Under the pieces are notes generated by a model. The model saw nothing but the letters and a program-made list of their open reading frames with translations. It was not told where the DNA came from and made no database searches. From Paragorgia papillata (taxonomy: Eukaryota > Cnidaria > Anthozoa > Scleralcyonacea > Coralliidae): DNA of 64,000 bases. Position 1 is the first letter of the stretch. Every line of letters begins with the position of its first letter. This document shows positions 10,985 to 19,711 of this stretch, in pieces. The translations under genes were made by a program, and so were the position numbers. The stretch spans positions 310,001-374,000 of the forward strand of contig JAWNZC010000327.1 of the NCBI GenBank assembly GCA_035771165.1, in the 5' to 3' direction.

Positions 10985-12430
10985 TATATAAATATCATCA
11001 TGCAGGCTAAGAAATCCCTTCTCTTCAATGAAAACACACCGTGGTGTAAGAAAGCATCCAACTCGCTTTTCGACGTTACTATATGGGTAGCCTTGACGGC
11101 GCGGAGACGTGCGAGCTAGTGAGCTCTTACCTACTGTCTAAATTAACCCCAGAGTACGGTAACAACATTGGCCTATACAGGGATGACGTACGGACTAGCC
11201 ACATTTAACAAAACGCCCAGGGAAATAGAGAACATCAAGAAACAGATTTGTAAGACCTTCAGCGACCATCCGGGCTAAAGATCACAATCGAAGCAAACAA
11301 GAAAAGTGTCGACTATCTTGATATAACCCTAGATTTAAGATCCGGAACATATAAACCATTCACTAAACCCGGTAACATTCCACAATACGTTAATCGCCAC
11401 AGCAACCATCCACCATCGATACTGCGAGGTATACCAGAGTCCATCAACAGAGGGCTATCTAATATCTCTTCGGATAAGCAATCCTTTGACACAGCCGTCC
11501 CACCGTACCAAGAAGCCCTTAATTAAGAGAAGCGGATACGACTACAACCTAAATTTCGACCCAAAACCACCAAAAACCAAGCGTCCAAGAAGCAGAAACG
11601 TAACATGGTTTAATCCGCCTCACAGCTCTAACGTTGCCACCAACATCGGCCACAAATTTCTGCAGACGGTAGACGAATGCTTCCCACACAACCACCCTCT
11701 GCGCAAAATTTTCAACAGGAACAGGCTGAAGTTAATTAGTTATAGCTGCATGCCGAACATGCAAAACATTATTTCAGCACACAACAAATCCGTCCTTAAC
11801 AAAGAAGTCCATAACAGCCCAGCCACAGCTAAAGAGTGTAATTGCCGCCGAAAAGAAAACTGTCCGCTCTCTGAGAAATGCCAAACCACAGGCATTGTTT
11901 ACCAAGCCACAGTTAAAAGAGAAGATAGCGGGGAAGAGAAAAGCTACGTTGGACTTACCGAAGGCCCGTTTAAAACAAGATTTAACAACCAACAAGCAGT
12001 TTCAGAAATCCACAACATAAGCACGCCACTAAACTTAGTACATATATTTGGAATTTGAAAGAGTCAGACACACCATATTCGATCAAATGGAGAATAATTA
12101 AACAATGTAGGCCCTATTCCAGCAAGACCAAGAGATGCAATCTATGCCTTTATGAGAAATTTATTATTATTTGTCATCCAGAACTATCTTCGCTAAACAC
12201 TAGAAATGAACTTATATCGACATGCAGATATAGAAAAAAACACTTACTAAGCAGCGTCAATAACCAAGCTGACATAATTAACAAGCTAACTATTCATAAC
12301 ACTGCAAACCAAACCGCATTTTATTGTAATGACGTCATCCGTGTAAAATAGTCAAGTTTCCTGATGAGTGTGGCAAACTTTGCTTGCCACAAGAAACAAT
12401 TTGAAGTGAATAAAATTTTAATGAAGTAAC
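10985..12430 (+). mobile_element. Penelope-like element 2 (RT part plus GIY-YIG), broken
   Basis: From about 11080 the + strand encodes the C-terminal half of a Penelope RT: a NNIGLYRDD catalytic box near 11170, then [17 protein letters not shown], and a [20 protein letters not shown] stretch to about 11360. A frame change near 11515 leads into 11486..12058, which carries the linker, the Cys-rich block CNCRRKENCPLSEKC and the GIY-YIG start KSYVGLTEG. A further frame change leads to 12055..12351, with CNLCLYEKFIIICHP and RNELISTCRYRKK. Stops and frame changes make it inactive. The N-terminal RT half is absent. The tail carries a decayed hammerhead. Confidence 0.85.
12361..12410 (+). ncRNA. Decayed hammerhead at 3' end of element 2
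   Basis: The core CUGAUGA (12361..12367), an 8-bp stem II (12369..12376 with 12384..12391) and GAA (12393..12395) are intact. Stem III has an A-A opposition where an A-U pair is required, and stem I pairs poorly, so self-cleavage is doubtful. Its position right after the GIY-YIG stop fits the other elements. Confidence 0.45.
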
Positions 12431-12872
12431 CGAAGTTTATCCTCTTGTCTTTCCGCTCTACCTCGGTATTGAGCACTCTATTCATATGTTTTCAAACTTG
12501 CTACTTATATATATATATATATGTAATATTTATAAACCGCGCAGGAGGGCTCAATACCGGATATAGAACACGAGGCAAGATAGCCGAGTATAATATATAT
12601 AAAGCCCGTACTGTAATATTTATAAATGGCTTTATCTAAAAACAATAGCCGAGTGTTTTCAGCCGATAAAGCCCGTACTGCAAGGTTTTTAAATGGCTTC
12701 TAAAAAGAATCACTTCATACGTTCATTGGCGTAGTAATTTTGCAAATTAAGCTTATCTCAGCCGTTAAAAACCAGCGAGAAACTTAGAGCGAGTCTATAT
12801 CACATATATAGATCCGATACGCTCATGATTTTTCTTTGTGTTTTCCTCATGAATTATTAATGAATTTTAGAA

Positions 12873-12907
<35 letters not shown>

Positions 12908-12919
12908 TATATTGTTGAA
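12431..12919. other. Penelope-type terminal remnant and TA repeats
   Basis: CGCTCTACC...GGTATTGAGCACT at 12450..12480 recurs at 10685..10715 behind element 1, so it belongs to the terminal repeat of these elements. The rest is AT-rich with short TA runs, plus TTTTCCTCATGAATTATTAATGA at 12842, a phrase that recurs near 23400 and 30950. Confidence 0.45.
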
Positions 12920-13549
12920 AGGCGTGTTTTTTGAACAGTTGAACTATGCAGCTGATATTTGAAAGAGGGGTTAGAAATGTTGTGTTAAGATTCAGATATC
13001 TCTTCAGTTTTGAGTAACTCCACAATGTAATTAAAAAAGTCTACCTCATGTTTTGTCGTCTTTTTACATAATTATTTATATAAATCTTTGGTACTTTCTG
13101 ATAGGAATTTCTTAAAATTTCATCAACTAAAGTTTCACTTTGATGTCGTTTTTCTCTGCTAAAATTTACTATTCACACGCGCGGAAACAGTGAAAACTTG
13201 GAAATTAAATATCTGTTTTTCTAAACTGATCTATTTAAAGTTTAGAGGAAACTTTCTTCGCACACCGCTGTTGAAACGCCGTGTAACATCTTTGCGTGTC
13301 GCTGGGTTCACGTCATTTCCTGTGAATATCAAACTAACTTTAGCAGAAAAAGAGGACATCGAGATGAAATTTTAGTCCGTTATAATTAATATTAAGTAAT
13401 TCCTATCAGAATGTGCTAAAGATTATAAATATATAGAAAGACCAAAATGTGATCGGCACATTAAAATCTTTATTACATATTCTAAACATTATAAATAAAA
13501 CTTTTCTTTACAGCTTCGTAGCCGTCCAATCCGACTAACCATTGAGGAT

Positions 13550-13868
13550 ATGTCAGCAAAAGACAGCAAGATCAGAAGACAAAATCTCATTTTGATAAGG
13601 TCGCTGTTTATAATAACATTGTTTTATTGTTTGCGGTCCACAAAACTGGCATTTGCTAACGGTGCAGAGGAAAGCTTTTGTGACAAAAGATTAAGAGAGT
13701 ATGAGGAAAACCGTCAGGATTTTCACGACCAATGCCCCTTTAGAGATTATAATAAAGATCATTCGTCGTCTAGCTGTTGCTATCACATCAAAGAAGATCT
13801 TGAGGATAGAGTCCGCCAATATCGTATACTTTGCCCTAGTGGAAATGCCATCTTAACGCCTTACGAAG
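13550..13868 (+). CDS. Pentraxin gene exon 1 (N-terminal hydrophobic and Cys-rich part)
   Basis: Starts at ATG 13550, the first in frame, about 20 bases after an in-frame-poor leader. It encodes residues 1-106 and ends CTTACGAAG before GTTTGT (phase 1). The open frame continues for 18 more codons into the intron. A second GTTTGAG site at 13900 would leave phase 2, which does not fit exon 2, so the donor at 13869 is preferred. The N-terminal 105 residues match no named domain I know. Confidence 0.8.
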
Positions 13869-16800
13869 GTTTGTACAGTATATATCGAAATATACTAAGG
13901 TTTGAGTACTGCCGAAATTATTGAACGTACTGTAGTTTCTAACGTTTCGAGCGAAAGCCCTTCGTCAGAGAGAACCTTTCACGCTGGAAACGTTAGAAAC
14001 TACGTTCAATAATTTCGGCAGTACTCAAACCTTATTAAATTTCGATTTGTATTTCAACACTGCTTACGCAGCACACTACTTTTATTTCACTGTTTGGACA
14101 TGTACAGTATATAGGTTTGTCTATAACCATTACTCAGTACTTTGCAAGGGATTGCATGGATAGCGACTGATGTTACATTGAGAGCAATGTCAAGCTCCAG
14201 TCAGGTTAAATTGTAGAATACCCTGTTTTCTACTAAAAAGTGATCACCAAAAAATTTTTGGTAATCACCTTATAAGGGCATATGACTCGAAAATTAAGTT
14301 TGTCTTATTGAAAAGAACATTTAAAATGATAAAATAACATCTTTTGCAGTTTTTCGTTTCCTTGCTTCGTTCTTGAGATATTCCAGCTTGTTTGATATGC
14401 AAATGACACAACTTTTTACGTCACATGTGCATAATGAGTTATCAGAAAAGGTTACATATCTTTGCTATTATGAAAACATGGGCTTAACTCAAAGGAAGCA
14501 TGTGTGTGTTTCTACCCACAACGCCAAACATGTAGAATTCCAAGTGATTTCGTTTCACAATAGCAAAGATATGTAACCTTCTCTCGGTAACTCATAATAC
14601 TCATTATGCACGTGTGACGTAAAAAGTTGTGTCGTTTGCATATCAAACAAACTGGAATATCTCAAAAACGAAGCAAGGAAACCAAAAACTGCAAAATATG
14701 TTATTTTATCATTTTAAATGTTCTTTTCAATAAGACAAACTTAATTTTCGAGTCATATGCCCTTTAACGATATCAACTAACTTCGATGTTACCTTAATAC
14801 AAAGTACAAAAAAATATCAATATAAATTAATTAAATATAAAGTTAAATATAAATATATTATGCTAAAAATGTCAATATAGAAAGCGATATAATAGATTTA
14901 AAAGAATTGGGTTTCAAACTACTAATATATATATCTACAAATTGCAGATTACTGAAATTTGCATTTACTGCTATAAGTAATATTTAAAAAATAAGCCGCA
15001 GTGCTTTATCAGATTTAAAACACTAGGCGGTAGCCGAGCTTTTTAGATCTGAAAAAGCACGTACTGCGAATGTTTAGAATTATAACTTCAATTAATGATC
15101 AGATCGAAAAGTCAAAACTTTCAATCTTCTCCATATAAACACAAAAAGGAGAAACAACATGGGAGATTTGACTTGAACACTCAATCCGCTTCATGTGAAC
15201 AGGGCCTTAAGCTGGATTTCCACTAGGCGAAAAATGTCGTACGAAGCTACATTTTCTTTTGTCTCGTAAGCTCTTAGGTGGAAGGAATCAGTCAAGACAA
15301 AAGCAAAAAGTGGCTTCGCTCGAAAAATATCGCTTAGCTTTTGTCTCGTAAGCTCTCAGGTGGACTATATAATCAGTCAAGACAAAAGCAAAAAGTTGAT
15401 TCGCTCGAAAAATATCGCTTAGTGGAAAACAGCCTAAAGCGATATTTTTCGAGCGATCGAATCGACTTTTTGGTTTTGTCTTGACTGATTAGTGAAAGAA
15501 AATGTCGCTTCGTGTGGCATTTTTCGCCAAGTTTAAATCCAGCAATAATTAAAGGAACAGCGGCATTTCGAAATGATCTTAAAGTTAGCTTCAGAAAGGT
15601 TTTGGCGCAGAAAATAAGTGCATGGCAATTGAAAAGTTGCCATGCATGCACTTATTGTTTAATAAACAATGCCCCAAAAGCTTGATTCTGATGCTATCTT
15701 TAGGATATTTTCAAAATTCCGCGCTTCCTTTCAATTAAAGGCACTGCGTCAAGTATCAAATTACCGCTTAATTAATAGTTTTGCGCGAGACAAAAAATAT
15801 ATTTGGCATTAGTGCATTTTCTTACGGACTATTTAGTCCAAGTTTTGACGTGTGTGATATTCACGATAATTGTAATCATGTGAACTTGAATTTGTCCACG
15901 ACGTTTTTCAAGTTTGCGTCATGGTGACACTGTGCCTTTAACGGTGATGATGAAATCCGTCCAGACAAAAGGATTTTGTTTTTAATTTATCCTTATCTTA
16001 ATTTGTCGTCTTAATTAAAGCGACAGTGTAAGTCCAATAACTTCATAACCTCTAGATCTGTTGTAAATTTTAGTTCTGGGCTATGGATCCCTATGGTTTC
16101 AAAGAAGGAGTATATCTGATTATGTTATTTCGAATGGGGCGCCATCAATGACGAGCATTACTGTGTGCTTCTGGGTGAAAACAAAACAAACGTCTGGCGA
16201 AGGTACTTTTCTATCTTACGCTGTGTCCGAAATGGAAAATGAATTTTCATTGTGGAATCCAAATAATGTGGTGTTTCACGTAGCCTATCACGGGTAAGGT
16301 TTAAAATGTTATTTTAAAAAGTTTTGCTTGGTGAGTCAACAACATTCAGTTGATGAATGTGACAAAGTAGAAGCACTGCGGCTTATTTCCCTTTCGTAAA
16401 CGGTCAGCCCCAATTTCAAGTCCGCTCATTCGCAGGTCGTTGATTTCTGACGCTGCAGATCTCTAATACTGGCCGCAATTCAACTTTTAATTTTTGTAAT
16501 ACAAAAATACAAAATTATTTGAAATTAATACTGTACTGTACTGTACTGCACCGCACCGCACCGCACCGCACCGCACCGCACCGCACCGCACCGCACCGCA
16601 CCGTACCGCGGTACCGTACCGTACCGTACCGTACCGTACCGTACCGTACCGTACCGTACCGTACCGTACCGTACCGTACCGTACCGTACCGTACCGTACC
16701 GTACCGTACCGTACCGTACCGTACCGTACCGTACCGTACCGTACCGTACCGTACCGTACCGTACCGTACCGTACCGTACCGTACCGTACCGTACCGTACC

Positions 16801-18821
16801 GTACCGTACCGTACCGTACCGTACCGTACCGTACCGTACCGTACCGTACCGTACCGTACCGTACCGTACCGTACCGTACCGTACCGTACTGTACTGTACT
16901 GTACTGTACTGTACTGTACTGTACTGTACTGTACTGTACTGTACTGTACTGCGAAGGTTTTCACCATTTTTGTAAGTATTTTCAGTAGGAATTGTATTCA
17001 ATTTTCACTAATTGTGATGTACTAGACAAAGTTAGAATAATGAAAAAAGTTTTGTAATGCCTCTTTATCAAATTCATTAATAATTCATAAGGAAAATTCA
17101 AAAGAAATGAATGTTTAATCAGGTGTTTGTAAATACAGTTAAAACATTGATTAATAAAACATCAATGTTTTATAAAAATTATTAGACACTAGCGGCTCAA
17201 ACTCAGTTTTTTGTGAGTTATTAAACAAAGTATCCATCATGTACACTTAGAATTTGATAACTGGTAAGTTAAAATATTCGCGTCCAATCTTTATGGGCAT
17301 CTACAATGGCTCGCCTTCTGCTCGCCATTGTAAACGCCCATAAAGATTGGCCGCTCATATTTTAACTACTACTTAAAGTTGTTTAATTACACGATTTTGT
17401 ATTTCGAAAATCGTGCCAAATATTTAATGTGGCCAACATATGTTTGAGCAATAATAGATATGCAAAAGTATGGCAGTGTAGACCATGACCAAAATATGCT
17501 TATATCATCGTCGATATAAATATGTTTTGATTTAGATATTTGTTTAAATGGCTGACCTGTACATAATTCTGTAAAAAGATTAATTATAGACAATTAGACG
17601 TCTTTTATCAATAGAGTAAAAATTAAATTGTATGCTGCAGTTGTCAATCTTTGTCGTCCCACTCCAAACCCAGTCACAGCAGATGCATGGTTTCAGCAAT
17701 TTGTGAATTAACATGGCAAAAATAACACAAAAATAATACCACAATATGCCATTTTAATTGGTTTTATCTCTACTATTCACATTTTAGGTTTCTGGGTTTT
17801 GTCTGACAGCCTATTTTTCAAATTATACTAATTTATGCCAATTATTATAAAAAATATTATAATCTATAACAAAAAGGTAAAGTATTTCGACAATAAATTA
17901 TTTTACCAACAAACTTTGTATTAATAAAATGAAAAGCAACATTTCACAAATTCAAATTGGATCGCCCACTTGTGACGACCCCCTATGGTGCGCCACAGCA
18001 CGTGCTCTTTACTTATTTTGGAAATTTACAAATTAAAACAGAATTATACCACAACATAAGACCATAATACATCATTAGAATGGTCTTTAACTCATCTATT
18101 CAGATTTTAGGTGGTTTGGCTAAGCCAAGAAAAGACTCTTTTTTCAAGAAAAGAAAAGTTTACACAACATTGTGTACATGTGCAATTTATACCATCAGTC
18201 AACTTTTATCAAATACGACTACCTCATTTTAAAACTGTCATATAACTCTAATGGGAAAATGCTTAAACTTACCTTAGGTTGCACTCATCTGCATTGCTTA
18301 GCATTGACAAAATACGGCATCTCCAATCTCACTACTTCGCACATTCCCGCCGTTTTGAATGTGTTATCAAATTCGGGAATGTTAATGAGGAAAATTCAAA
18401 AGAAATTAAGGTTTAATCAATGTCTGCTTACCCCAATACATAACAGAACTGATTATCAATGTCTGTAAATGTGACACAGAACTGTTTAACAAAACATAAG
18501 TTCTGTATCGCATTTACAGACACTGATATCAGTTCTGTAGCAAGTGTACAGGCACTTCGCATTCAACTATCTTGAGTGAGGTATGATCAGAACGGCTATT
18601 TATGGCACGTCACTTAGAATTTAAAATGTGGGACTAATACTAAATCAAAGCGCATGTTCACATCACTAATTTAATAATCGTAGCCTATTAAACCTTACCT
18701 CGAAGGTTTATCAGCTCTTAACTTGATGTAGTTTTAGCTAACTTAATAGGCGTTTAAGAAGTAATTTACAGAATTCGTGTCCGTTCTGTATCGGGATACA
18801 GTCACTCGGCTTCGCCTCGCG

Positions 18822-18875
<54 letters not shown>

Positions 18876-18876
18876 G

Positions 18877-18908
<32 letters not shown>

Positions 18909-19665
18909 GTTCAATCTACAGACACGGTGTTTCGCTGTACAACAGCTCATCAGTGTAGCTTGGAACAATCTGAATGAATTTCATCAATTACTTATACACA
19001 TGCGATCGTCGGTGACAACCGCATGTGGGACAGCATCGGTGAAATACATTCAGATAGCGTGAAGTGCGCATGGGCCCAGAGTGCTCAAACTTCCACAAGG
19101 GTAGTGAGCGTCGCATTATCGCTAATAGGTACCCAAGGCAACTTCGCAGAGTGCTCAACAACACCGAAGTGAAGGAGCGTACATAGTTCAATCTACAGAC
19201 ACGGTGTTTCGCTGTACAACAGCTCATCAGTGTAGCTTGGAACAATCTGAATGAATTTCATCAATTACTTATACACATGCGATCGTCGGTGACAACCGCA
19301 TGTGGGACAGCATCGGTGAAATACATTCAGATAGCGTGAAGTGCGCATGGGCCCAGAGTGCTCAAACTTCCACAAGGGTAGTGAGCGTTGCATTATCGCT
19401 AATAGGTACCCATGGCAACTTCACAGAGTGCTCAACAACACCGAAGTGAAGGAGCGTACATAGTTCAATATATATATATATGTGTGTGTGTGTGAGTGTG
19501 TGCGTGTGTGTGCGCGTGTGTGGTATATATATATATATATATATATATATTACTCACAATAAAACTTTTATTTCAACTATTGAAATTTTCAACATTTCAA
19601 TGTTGAAAATTTCAAAAGTTGAAATAAAAGTTTTATTGTGAGTAATATATATATATATATATATA

Positions 19666-19711
<46 letters not shown>

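Larger units (their letters stand above)
18907..19469 (-). mobile_element. Retrozyme-like tandem repeat, 277 bp x 2
   Basis: Units 18907..19183 and 19184..19460 differ at only three positions that I can find, and 19461..19469 begins a third unit. Each unit carries a hammerhead ribozyme on the - strand, so a - strand transcript would be cut into exact 277-nt monomers. No protein is encoded. This is the organisation of animal retrozymes: non-autonomous retroelements made of short tandem units with type I hammerheads that give rise to circular RNAs, thought to be mobilised by Penelope-type RTs. It sits inside a TA/TG microsatellite, antisense to the pentraxin gene, in intron 2. Confidence 0.8.

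Noticed and set aside
14373..14576. 67-codon frame as a small gene in pentraxin intron 1
   Set aside because: It lies wholly inside the palindromic family G MITE, where relatives do not keep the frame.
16519..17025. Long open frames on both strands with Arg-Thr-Val-Pro-Tyr repeats
   Set aside because: They are read through a pentanucleotide satellite in which no phase yields a stop; not genes.
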